In this document: positions 1-5,204 of the stretch, one piece after another
Position numbering within the stretch: the first letter of the stretch is position 1
How the letters are laid out: the number at the start of each line of letters is the position of its first letter
NCBI GenBank assembly: GCA_031273145.1
Contig: JAISSL010000025.1
Location: forward strand, 1 to 8,212
DNA: 8,212 nucleotides
Direction of reading: 5' to 3'
Origin: Zoogloeaceae bacterium
GTDB taxonomy: Bacteria; Pseudomonadota; Gammaproteobacteria; Burkholderiales; Rhodocyclaceae
Made by a program: the position numbers and the translations under genes
Notes under the pieces: model-generated
What the model was told of the DNA's origin: nothing
The model's input: only the letters and a program-made list of their open reading frames with translations
The model's database searches: none

Positions 1-239
1 ATTTTGTTGCAGGCGCAGTAATAACAAATGGTGTTGCAGAAGGGGATGTGGAAGTATAATGAGAGCGGTCTATAGATACCGCCAATGGTGCGCTTGCCAA
101 GCCACAATGCGGCAGCCTCGGCTCCGAACGCCTCAACGAAGCGGTCGGCGGTCGGGTAAGATGTGTATCGAGGGCCGTTTACATCAAAACGACGAATAAT
201 CTCCTGGTCGAAAACCAGATGCTCGGTCGAAAAAGTCAT
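1..239 (-). CDS. hemN: Oxygen-independent coproporphyrinogen III dehydrogenase HemN, N-terminal 79 residues (3' end beyond the window)
   Basis: HemN is a cytoplasmic radical-SAM enzyme that oxidatively decarboxylates coproporphyrinogen III to protoporphyrinogen IX without oxygen, a late step of haem synthesis. The visible residues contain the family signature [10 protein letters not shown] (residues 22-31) and then [19 protein letters not shown] (61-79). C68, C72 and C75 form the CxxxCxxC set that holds the radical-SAM [4Fe-4S] cluster. C77 is the extra cysteine typical of HemN, and Y62 matches the conserved tyrosine of E. coli HemN; the shift of +6 against E. coli numbering is constant. The ATG at 239 gives an N-terminus of the usual length. 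An in-frame ATG at 278 would add 13 residues unlike the family and would lie only 3-4 bases from the predicted transcription start, so I did not use it. I see no good Shine-Dalgarno before 239. The gene is divergent from fnr and shares its control region. The rest of the protein lies left of the window. Confidence 0.95.
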   Translation of the reverse strand, partial: MTFSTEHLVFDQEIIRRFDVNGPRYTSYPTADRFVEAFGAEAAALWLGKRTIGGIYRPLSLYFHIPFCNTICYYCACNK

Positions 240-281
240 TGAACTACAAACTGGCAGAATACAAGTGGAAAAAAACATGAA

Positions 282-330
282 TTGCCTGATTATCTTGGCT
301 TGCTTCATTCGCGCGATTGACCTAGATCAA
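282..330 (-). promoter_or_regulatory. Predicted class II FNR-dependent promoter of hemN
   Basis: Read on the minus strand, a GATAAT hexamer (294 to 289) is a 5/6 match to the -10 consensus and implies a start point near 282, 43 bases before the hemN ATG. The FNR box at 317-330 is then centred at -41.5, with exactly 22 bases between box and -10. No -35 hexamer is needed in this arrangement. This is the classical geometry of FNR-activated promoters. The start point is inferred from spacing only. Confidence 0.7.
317..330. promoter_or_regulatory. FNR/ANR binding site between hemN and fnr
   Basis: TTGAC-CTAG-ATCAA matches the FNR consensus TTGAT-N4-ATCAA in 9 of 10 defined positions. It lies 41 bases before the fnr ATG and 77 bases from the hemN ATG. 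Relative to fnr it is too close to the start codon to act as a -41.5 activator site, since that start point (about 365) would fall on the ribosome binding site. Any effect on fnr is therefore more likely repression (autoregulation). I found no convincing sigma70 promoter for fnr; a weak TTGCTT / 17 bases / TAGATC pairing (300-328) would place its -10 inside the box. Confidence 0.85.
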
Positions 331-371
331 GCCGCGATCTGGCGCAACCCCAAAGCGCACAAGGAAACCTG

Positions 372-1112
372 ATGCCCCATTCCATGCCCCCCGCCGACCT
401 GTCGCTCTCCGCGATCAAGACGGCCTGTTCCAACTGCAACCTGCGTGAACTCTGCCTGCCTTTTGGTCTTTCCGATCAGGAAATGGCGCGGGTGGATGAA
501 CTCATCAACGTCAGAAAGCGCGTCAAGCGGGGCGAGAACCTTTATCGCGCCGGTTCCAGGTTTGAATCCATCTACGCGATTCGCTCCGGTTTTTTCAAGA
601 CGGACGTGCTTCTTGAAGACGGGCGCGACCAGGTGACGGGTTTTCAGATGGCGGGCGAACTGCTCGGCCTGGATGGTATCGGCAATGAACGGCACTCCTG
701 CAATGCCATTGCCCTGGAAGATAGCGAAGTCTGCTACATCCCTTTCGCTCGGCTGGAAGAGATTTCCCGCGAGATTCAGACCCTGCAACACCATTTTCAC
801 AAGGTCATGAGCCGGGAGATTGTGCGCGACCACGGCGTCATGCTGCTTCTGGGCACGATGCGCGCCGAGGAACGGCTTTCTACCTTTCTGCTCAATCTCT
901 CCCAACGCTTTACGGCGCGCGGGTTTTCGCCTGCGGAATTCAATCTGCGGATGACCCGCGAAGAAATCGGCAGCTACCTTGGCTTGAAGCTGGAAACCGT
1001 CTCCCGTTCCTTCTCCCGCTTTCAGGAAGAGGGGCTGATTTCCGTCCAGCAAAAGCACATCCGCATCCTCAATATTCCGGGACTCAAGGCTTTGCTTGAA
1101 CATCGCAATTGA
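372..1112 (+). CDS. fnr: FNR/ANR-type oxygen-responsive transcriptional regulator
   Basis: This is a cytoplasmic global regulator of the CRP/FNR family. Without oxygen its [4Fe-4S] cluster lets it dimerise and bind TTGAT-N4-ATCAA sites; oxygen destroys the cluster. All four cluster ligands of E. coli FNR are present: C19, C22 and C28 in the N-terminal segment, and C121 in the VCYIPF strand of the cyclic-nucleotide-like beta-roll. The roll covers roughly residues 35-130 (YAIRSG at 68-73, VTGF at 88-91), followed by the dimerisation helix (about 130-160). The C-terminal helix-turn-helix (about 193-218) has the recognition motif ETVSR, with E208, S211 and R212 equal to the DNA-contacting residues of FNR. 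At 246 residues it is close to the usual length of about 250. The ATG at 372 has an AAGGA ribosome site (361-365) six bases upstream; the ATG at 384 lacks comparable spacing. A hemN-fnr/anr pairing is known from other proteobacteria. Which paralogue it is (Fnr, Anr or Btr naming) cannot be settled here. Confidence 0.95.
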   Translation: MPHSMPPADLSLSAIKTACSNCNLRELCLPFGLSDQEMARVDELINVRKRVKRGENLYRAGSRFESIYAIRSGFFKTDVLLEDGRDQVTGFQMAGELLGLDGIGNERHSCNAIALEDSEVCYIPFARLEEISREIQTLQHHFHKVMSREIVRDHGVMLLLGTMRAEERLSTFLLNLSQRFTARGFSPAEFNLRMTREEIGSYLGLKLETVSRSFSRFQEEGLISVQQKHIRILNIPGLKALLEHRN

Positions 1113-1122
1113 GTGTTTTTTT
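1082..1122 (+). terminator. Possible weak intrinsic terminator of fnr
   Basis: ACTCAA (1082-1087) can pair with TTGAGT (1109-1114) across the fnr stop codon, and after one G comes a run of seven T (1116-1122). The stem is only 6 bp, AT-rich and has a 21-base loop, so the call is weak. The hairpin-rich repeats just downstream may also stop transcription. Confidence 0.3.
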
Positions 1123-1160
1123 GGTTGATTTGCCCTCTCTTGGTTGCATGACACGGGCGG

Positions 1161-1272
1161 CAGGTCTTGCGGGCGGCAGGTTGCCGCCCCTACGGACAAT
1201 CCAGAATCTTTGCCATTTGCAGGATACCCTTGCCCTCTGAAATACCTTGTAGGGGCGGCAACCTGCCGCCCG
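1161..1272. repeat. MITE-like hairpin-ended repeat, copy A
   Basis: The core 1170-1272 is bounded by perfect 24-bp inverted arms (1170-1193 and 1249-1272) around a 55-base centre. Each arm is itself a hairpin: GGGCGGCA-ggt-TGCCGCCC on the left and GGGCGGCA-acc-TGCCGCCC on the right, each followed or preceded by the word CCTAC/GTAGG. The core is 95/103 identical to copy B, exactly 360 bases downstream. A truncated extra left arm (CGGGCGGCAGGT) sits at 1154-1165, and CAGGTCTTG occurs on both sides of the element (1161-1169 and 1276-1284). It encodes nothing and carries no transposase, so if mobile it would be non-autonomous. Confidence 0.85.
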
Positions 1273-1362
1273 TTACAGGTCTTGATTCGCGCGAAGTCGC
1301 GGAATTTAGCTTGTAACCTTGGGGTTCGCAGGCGGGAATTCAGTGCTTTTGCGCCTCCCCAT

Positions 1363-1484
1363 CCGTCATTCCCGCGAAGGCGGGAATCCAGTAAGAACAT
1401 AGGGTTTTCGCATGAAGGAGATGATATGCCCCTATGCCCTGTCGGTGTAAAAACCCTGGATTCCCGCCTACGCGGGAATGACGG
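1363..1484. repeat. dRS3-like inverted repeat pair
   Basis: Two 29-base arms (1363-1391 and 1456-1484) are reverse complements with one mismatch, separated by 64 bases. Each contains the 20-bp word ATTCCC-N8-GGGAAT (1368-1387 and 1460-1479), the form of the Neisseria dRS3 repeat. The arms also share flanking CCGTC and CCAG. Pairing may extend inward through GGGTTTT (1401-1407) and AAAACCC (1450-1456). The whole unit could fold as one long stem-loop, or each arm as a small hairpin. Words of this type are widespread between genes in proteobacteria. I see no integrase or other protein linked to it. Confidence 0.85.
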
Positions 1485-1520
1485 AGTGGTTACTGCTTTT
1501 ATCACTCTCTGATTGCAACG

Positions 1521-1632
1521 AGGTCTTTGCGGGCGGCAGGTTGCCGCCCCTACGGACAATCCAGAATCCTTGCCATTTGCAGGATACCCTTGCCCCCTAA
1601 AAAACCTTGTAGGGGACGCAACCTGCGTCCCG
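1521..1632. repeat. MITE-like hairpin-ended repeat, copy B
   Basis: Same orientation as copy A, with core 1530-1632 at 92% identity. The left arm is identical to that of copy A, including the AGGTCTT leader before it. The right arm differs at four bases (1616, 1617, 1627, 1628), and these are two compensatory pair changes that keep its own hairpin, GGGACGCA-acc-TGCGTCCC. As a result the two arms of copy B no longer pair perfectly with each other, while each arm still folds alone. Its end is only 66 bases from the last stop codon of the leftward operon. Confidence 0.85.
1599..1631 (-). terminator. Possible terminator of the leftward operon within repeat copy B
   Basis: On the minus strand the right-arm hairpin of copy B (1631-1613, 8-bp stem, 3-base loop) is followed 8 bases later by six T (1604-1599). 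Copy A has the same hairpin position but an interrupted T-run. The gap between stem and T-run is longer than in a standard intrinsic terminator, so this is only a candidate. Confidence 0.25.
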
Positions 1633-1640
1633 CCACAAGG

Positions 1641-1695
1641 CGTCTGCAAGACCCCCAAGCGCAGCCTGCGTCTGCAAGGGATTGCCGTCTGCAAG
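1641..1695. repeat. Three direct copies of CGTCTGCAAG
   Basis: The exact word CGTCTGCAAG occurs at 1641-1650, 1669-1678 and 1686-1695, with starts 28 and 17 bases apart. The last copy ends two bases before the stop codon of the final operon gene. The spacing is uneven, so it is neither a CRISPR array nor a regular tandem repeat. Confidence 0.7.
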
Positions 1696-1697
1696 AC

Positions 1698-2525
1698 TCA
1701 TGGATACATGAACTGCTGCGCCAGGATGAGTTCACCGGAAAAACGCATGGGGAGGGTGAATTCCTGCCGTCTTTCGTGCGGCGTACCTTCGTTGCTGGTG
1801 ATGGAGAGACGGGCAATAGTCAGGCTTTTGCCGCTTTTGCCGCCGTTGTTGTCGCCATCTTCGTCGCCGTAGTATCTGCCGCCACCGCCGTAAAAATTGA
1901 TGTAGACCTGATACAGCCCTTTGACCGGCGCGGATGAGGCGAAGATTTCCGGGCCATAGCCATCCGTAACGTCAATATCAATCGCGCCGCCCTGGATGAC
2001 CCGTTGTCCATACCAGGCATGTTGGCCATCCGGCGTGATGACGTGCAGGTCGAGGTCGGTTCCGTTGGTATCCCAACTGAGCAGGATGCGGAGCCGCGCG
2101 GCAGGTTGTCCGCTTGCGCTCTGATAAAACTGGACGCGCGAGCGTTCCCCGCCAGAGACGACCTCAACGCTGTTGGAACCTGCGCCGAAGCTGTAAGGAC
2201 GCGCGAATGCGCCGCCCTCATTGATCCGTACCGGCATGGCGTTCCCGTTGACGATGAGCGTTGCGACATCGGACGGTTTTCCGCGCGCCTGGATACGTCC
2301 GCGAATCTGGGCGCTTTCCGGCGTATCGGCGCTGATGCCGGGTCTAACAGCGGGATAATGCACTTCCTGGGTAAAAGGCGTGTCGGGATTGCCCTGACGC
2401 CAGCCCGCAATGGGCGCTTCCAGTTCGGCCTGCGTGGGAGCAGACAACAGCGCAAAGACCAGCCCAGAAACGAGCCGTGTCACACTCCGGCAGAAAAATC
2501 CGGCATTGAGCGTGTTTTTATTCAT
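1698..2525 (-). CDS. yfaP: Exported YfaP-like DUF2135 protein, second copy
   Basis: This 275-residue protein has a signal peptide (positive start with K3, R13 and R17; hydrophobic 18-30; predicted cleavage after TQA at 31-33), so it acts in the periplasm. The body resembles E. coli YfaP, a DUF2135 protein of unknown function encoded beside an alpha-2-macroglobulin gene. Shared motifs with the upstream paralogue are VNGN.MP (92-98), GAFARPYSFGAGSN (105-118) and the DUF2135 core SWDTNGTDLDLHVITPDGQH (150-169), then GYGPE (189-193) and AP.KGLY.VYIN (199-210). A Gly- and Asp-rich loop (212-234, with DEDGDNNGG) is absent from the paralogue. I start at the ATG at 2525, which has an ideal AAGGAGG eight bases upstream. 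An ATG at 2543 overlaps that ribosome site and would spoil the signal peptide. It is the last gene of the operon, 37 bases after its paralogue. The molecular role is unknown; involvement in the macroglobulin complex is inferred. Confidence 0.88.
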   Translation of the reverse strand: MNKNTLNAGFFCRSVTRLVSGLVFALLSAPTQAELEAPIAGWRQGNPDTPFTQEVHYPAVRPGISADTPESAQIRGRIQARGKPSDVATLIVNGNAMPVRINEGGAFARPYSFGAGSNSVEVVSGGERSRVQFYQSASGQPAARLRILLSWDTNGTDLDLHVITPDGQHAWYGQRVIQGGAIDIDVTDGYGPEIFASSAPVKGLYQVYINFYGGGGRYYGDEDGDNNGGKSGKSLTIARLSITSNEGTPHERRQEFTLPMRFSGELILAQQFMYP

Positions 2526-2533
2526 GGTTGCAT

Positions 2534-2540
2534 CCTCCTT
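2534..2540 (-). promoter_or_regulatory. Ribosome binding site fixing the start of the second yfaP copy
   Basis: AAGGAGG on the minus strand lies eight bases before the ATG at 2525. It directly follows an in-frame ATG at 2543, which would otherwise look like the start. This strong site, the best in the window, argues for separate and efficient translation of the last gene. Confidence 0.8.
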
Positions 2541-2562
2541 CATGTTCGTTGGCGCTTCCGAT

Positions 2563-3408
2563 TCAGAAAACCAGAGTGCGGATGTGCGAAAGTTCGCCTA
2601 CCTTGCGAACCGGCACGACAAAACTCTCACGTCTTTCGTTGGGAGTGTTCTCATAGAGAATCAGGGTCAGGCGGCAGGTGATGATTGGTTTCTGCCGCGT
2701 TTCATCGAAATGGTAGCCGGAACTGCCAAAATTTCCCCAATAATTGACATAAAATAGGTATAAACCGCGCATGGGCGCGGTGACGGAAAACATCTCCGGC
2801 CCTGCGCCGTCGACGCTGTCAACGTCCATGCCGCCTCCACCGATCAGAACCGGACTGGACCAGGTAACGTGTTGACCGTCGGGCGTCAGGACATGAAGGT
2901 CGAGTTCCGCCTGATTGTCGTCCCACGAGAGAATGGCGCGGAGTTGGGCTTTGGGGCGCGCGGGATTGGATTCGTAAAACTGGATGCGTTGAACGGATTG
3001 ACCTTCCGGGGTCAACACTTCGATGTTGTTCGAGCCGGAACCGAAAGCGTAAGGGCGGGCAAAACGGCCTTCCTGATCGCTGTAGAGCGGCATCGGATTG
3101 CCGTTGACCACGAGGGTCGGCGGCTTGCGCGGCGAGGCCGTGCCCGCCTTTTCGTCGCGCAGGCGCTTGTCCAGTTGTCCGCGTATCAGCGTGCGCCCGT
3201 GCTGCGAACCCCGGTCAATCAGGTTGTAAGGATAGGCGACGGCTTCTTCTTTACTCTTATCGGTGAGATCGCCGAAATTCCAGCCGCTGTAGGGGAATTC
3301 GATTGGGGCATTTGTCTGCGCGGCGGCGGGCAGGGACAAAAGGCATCCTGCGGCGGCAAAAAAGCAGGCCATCAAAAGACGGGGCGGGAAGGGTGGTGGA
3401 AAATTCAT
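2563..3408 (-). CDS. yfaP: Exported YfaP-like DUF2135 protein, first copy
   Basis: This is a 281-residue periplasmic protein with a signal peptide (hydrophobic 11-27, predicted cleavage after LPAAA, residue 30). It carries the same DUF2135 layout as its downstream neighbour: a conserved SGWNFGD segment after the signal (41-47), VNGNPMP (101-107), GRFARPYAFGSGSN (114-127), then SWDDNQAELDLHVLTPDGQH (161-180), GAGPEMF (201-207) and APMRGLYLFYVNYWG (211-225). The C-terminus ENTPNERRESFVVPVR (253-268) matches EGTPHERRQEFTLPMR in the second copy, so the two are clear tandem paralogues, though only moderately alike overall. The ATG shares an ATGA overlap with the stop of the YfaQ-like gene and has GGAAAG eight bases upstream (3415-3420), so translational coupling is likely. 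DUF2135 has no known activity. Context suggests a partner of the periplasmic macroglobulin, as in the yfa and mag clusters. Confidence 0.88.
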   Translation of the reverse strand: MNFPPPFPPRLLMACFFAAAGCLLSLPAAAQTNAPIEFPYSGWNFGDLTDKSKEEAVAYPYNLIDRGSQHGRTLIRGQLDKRLRDEKAGTASPRKPPTLVVNGNPMPLYSDQEGRFARPYAFGSGSNNIEVLTPEGQSVQRIQFYESNPARPKAQLRAILSWDDNQAELDLHVLTPDGQHVTWSSPVLIGGGGMDVDSVDGAGPEMFSVTAPMRGLYLFYVNYWGNFGSSGYHFDETRQKPIITCRLTLILYENTPNERRESFVVPVRKVGELSHIRTLVF

Positions 3409-5204
3409 AGCGTACTTTCCATGACGAGCTTACGCGCCCAGTGTTCGATAAGTTTTTCGTCATGACTGGAAGGGTGGCGACGCAGGCCGAGGTGCAGGTA
3501 TTCGTGCGCCAGGGTAATGCGGTCTTCGAGGGAGCGGATGTCGCGGACATGGATGCGTTCCCTGTCCTGTTCGGAAAACGGCGTGCCGTGCGAGAGCAGG
3601 CAGATGTCCGGCAGGGCGGAAGGCTCGTCAAACCCCGGTAGATGCTGGTACAGCACGCGATGCCAGCGCGGCGTCTGCGAGGCAAGCCAGGTTTGCGCCT
3701 CGACAAAACGCTGGCAGGGCAGACCCGCCGGATCGTTCATGGCGCTCAAATTCGCTTTGGGGAAGGTCTTTCGCAAGATGACATCCCACGCTTCGCCATT
3801 CTGGCTGCTGCGAATGGCATCCGTCCAGGCCATGCGATTTTCCGCCGGGGTTGTCTGGTGATAACTGACTGGCGTGCCCAGAAGCATCAGTCCGCTCGTG
3901 AAGCTGGCTATTGCGCGCGCTTTTCGGCTCGGCGTCTGGATGGAGACGCGCTGCTTCTGGGTACTATCTTCAATGACGAAACAGTTTCCCTTTCGGGCGG
4001 CTTCGTTGACCAGATAGCTGCGGATGACGACCGACAGGGCGCGGGCGGCTTCGACTTCCTTTGCGTCGGCCTCGCGGTCAATGACGCGGGCGACATAATC
4101 TTCAAGACCCAAACGCCCTTCGATGCGGGCGCGTCCATTCGGGCGGGAGAGGGTCAGTTCCCCGGAAGAAGTAAAAGGGATGGAGACGCCGCTTTTGAAA
4201 CGCGCCACGAAGCGGCCGCGCAAAACGCCTTCCTCTGCGGGCTTGCCGCCCGCCTGTTCAAGCTCGAAGGGATAGCGGGCGAAGAAATTGACCTGAACGC
4301 AACCGGGCGTGGCTGAAACGCTCCCCGGCGGCAATGTTTCAGTAAGGGTTTCTGCCAGACGCGCGCCGTAGCGGGCAATGACCTGCTGACTCGTGCCATC
4401 GCCCGCAAACCAGATGGCGCTGCCGTCAATCAGCCAACCCGCGCCGCCGCCGTAACGCTTTGCGGGTTCGCCGGGACGATGCCAGGAAAAGGATTTGATT
4501 CGCAATTGTCCGCCCATTCCGCGCACCAATTCTGTTGCGTCCGATCCGGGAGCGGCGGCGACAAACAACCGGGCGAGCAGGGTATTCGCCGCTTCTTCCC
4601 GAGCGCGAACCGGCGCGGCTTCGAGCGCGTGCAGGATGGAGACTGGGGATGCCACGGTTTCCGGCTTCATCGCGTCAAGATCGGCTAACCAACGGTCGTC
4701 GGAACAGTACGAGCAAGAACGCGCCTCCCAGAACGCGCGCCACGCTTTTGGGGAAATTCCGAGCCTTCGCGGCTCGAAAAACAGGCCGCATGAGCGCACC
4801 AGCGCCAATTCCCGGCCAATGCGCTGCCCTGGTTCGCAACAATAGGCTTCTTCCTGCCGGTTTTGTCCGCCGGTACAGACGTAATCCGGCGCGGGATGGC
4901 GTTGCTCGACGAGCCACAGGTAGACAAAGAGTTTCCACAGGCTGCCGAGCGGCGCGCGCTTCTCGAACGGCCCCCACGGATGGGGCGACAGGTTGGGGTC
5001 GGTTATCACCGATCGGTCAATGAGCGTGCCCGCGTTGTCGAAACGCTGCCATTCCAGTTCTCGCGGCACTTCTCTGGAACGCCAGAGCATTTCCAGCGCG
5101 GGCGCGGGTTCGGCGCTTGCCGGAGCCGTCGGCAGGACAAGCGCGAAACTGCACCCGGCAAGGAGGAAGATGGCGGCGCGCGCGCCGGTTATTTCACGAC
5201 CCAT
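3405..5204 (-). CDS. yfaQ: Exported YfaQ-like DUF2300 protein with PBP-like, SpoIID-like and HExxH segments
   Basis: This 599-residue protein starts with an export signal: hydrophobic 10-25, with possible signal peptidase I cleavage after PASA at 31. LAGC at 15-18 also fits a lipobox, so a lipoprotein cannot be excluded. I read three segments. First (about 40-290): GSLWKLFVY with S88xxK91, then RSCG (137-140) and RIKS (235-238) before GGGAGWLIDGSAIWFAGDG (252-270), the order of the SxxK, SxN and KTG motifs of penicillin-binding proteins, the last two degenerate. Second (about 362-460): GLEDYVARVIDREAD...SVVIRSY, then EDSTQKQRVS and VSYHQTT, like the SpoIID peptidoglycan lytic family, with E378 at the catalytic glutamate position. 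Third: HEYLH (567-571) followed by H577 and DE at 582-583, a zinc-peptidase-like motif. Many cysteines (110, 122, 123, 139, 164, 167) suggest disulfides. E. coli YfaQ, a DUF2300 protein of about 550 residues, is the likely relative. The start lies inside the macroglobulin gene (16-base overlap). The activities are inference. Confidence 0.82.
   Translation of the reverse strand: MGREITGARAAIFLLAGCSFALVLPTAPASAEPAPALEMLWRSREVPRELEWQRFDNAGTLIDRSVITDPNLSPHPWGPFEKRAPLGSLWKLFVYLWLVEQRHPAPDYVCTGGQNRQEEAYCCEPGQRIGRELALVRSCGLFFEPRRLGISPKAWRAFWEARSCSYCSDDRWLADLDAMKPETVASPVSILHALEAAPVRAREEAANTLLARLFVAAAPGSDATELVRGMGGQLRIKSFSWHRPGEPAKRYGGGAGWLIDGSAIWFAGDGTSQQVIARYGARLAETLTETLPPGSVSATPGCVQVNFFARYPFELEQAGGKPAEEGVLRGRFVARFKSGVSIPFTSSGELTLSRPNGRARIEGRLGLEDYVARVIDREADAKEVEAARALSVVIRSYLVNEAARKGNCFVIEDSTQKQRVSIQTPSRKARAIASFTSGLMLLGTPVSYHQTTPAENRMAWTDAIRSSQNGEAWDVILRKTFPKANLSAMNDPAGLPCQRFVEAQTWLASQTPRWHRVLYQHLPGFDEPSALPDICLLSHGTPFSEQDRERIHVRDIRSLEDRITLAHEYLHLGLRRHPSSHDEKLIEHWARKLVMESTL

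Larger units (their letters stand above)
1113..1697. other. Repeat-filled convergent intergenic region without a credible gene
   Basis: This 585-base stretch separates the 3' end of fnr from the 3' end of the leftward macroglobulin operon. In order it contains a T-run after fnr, a truncated hairpin arm (1154-1165), repeat copy A, about 90 bases of plain sequence, the dRS3-like inverted pair, repeat copy B, and three copies of CGTCTGCAAG. Open frames exist on both strands, but they simply translate the repeats (for example GRQVAAPTDN and SFPRRRES) and one continues antisense through fnr. I see no protein gene, tRNA or transposase here. Confidence 0.8.

Noticed and set aside
240..278. Upstream in-frame ATG for hemN at 278
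   Set aside because: It adds 13 residues not seen in HemN and lies 3-4 bases from the predicted start point. The ATG at 239 gives the normal distance to GPRYTSYP.
1144..1512. 122-codon open frame on the plus strand downstream of fnr
   Set aside because: It consists almost wholly of repeat copy A and the dRS3-like pair. Such frames recur wherever these repeats occur and are common false gene calls.
327..1694. 455-codon open frame on the minus strand across fnr and the repeats
   Set aside because: It runs antisense through the whole fnr gene, which has full family motifs, and the rest of its sequence is translated repeat (SFPRRRES and AAPTRYFRGQ type). No family resemblance.
1641..1695. CRISPR-like array of short repeats
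   Set aside because: Only three 10-bp copies with start distances of 28 and 17 bases; no uniform spacers and no cas genes nearby.
1513..1937. Two overlapping plus-strand frames of 119 and 136 codons
   Set aside because: They translate repeat copy B and then run antisense to the second yfaP gene, without a ribosome site or recognisable domain.
2526..2543. ATG at 2543 as start of the second yfaP copy
   Set aside because: The AAGGAGG site for the ATG at 2525 lies directly after it, and the extra residues (MKEDAT) would put acidic charges ahead of the signal peptide.
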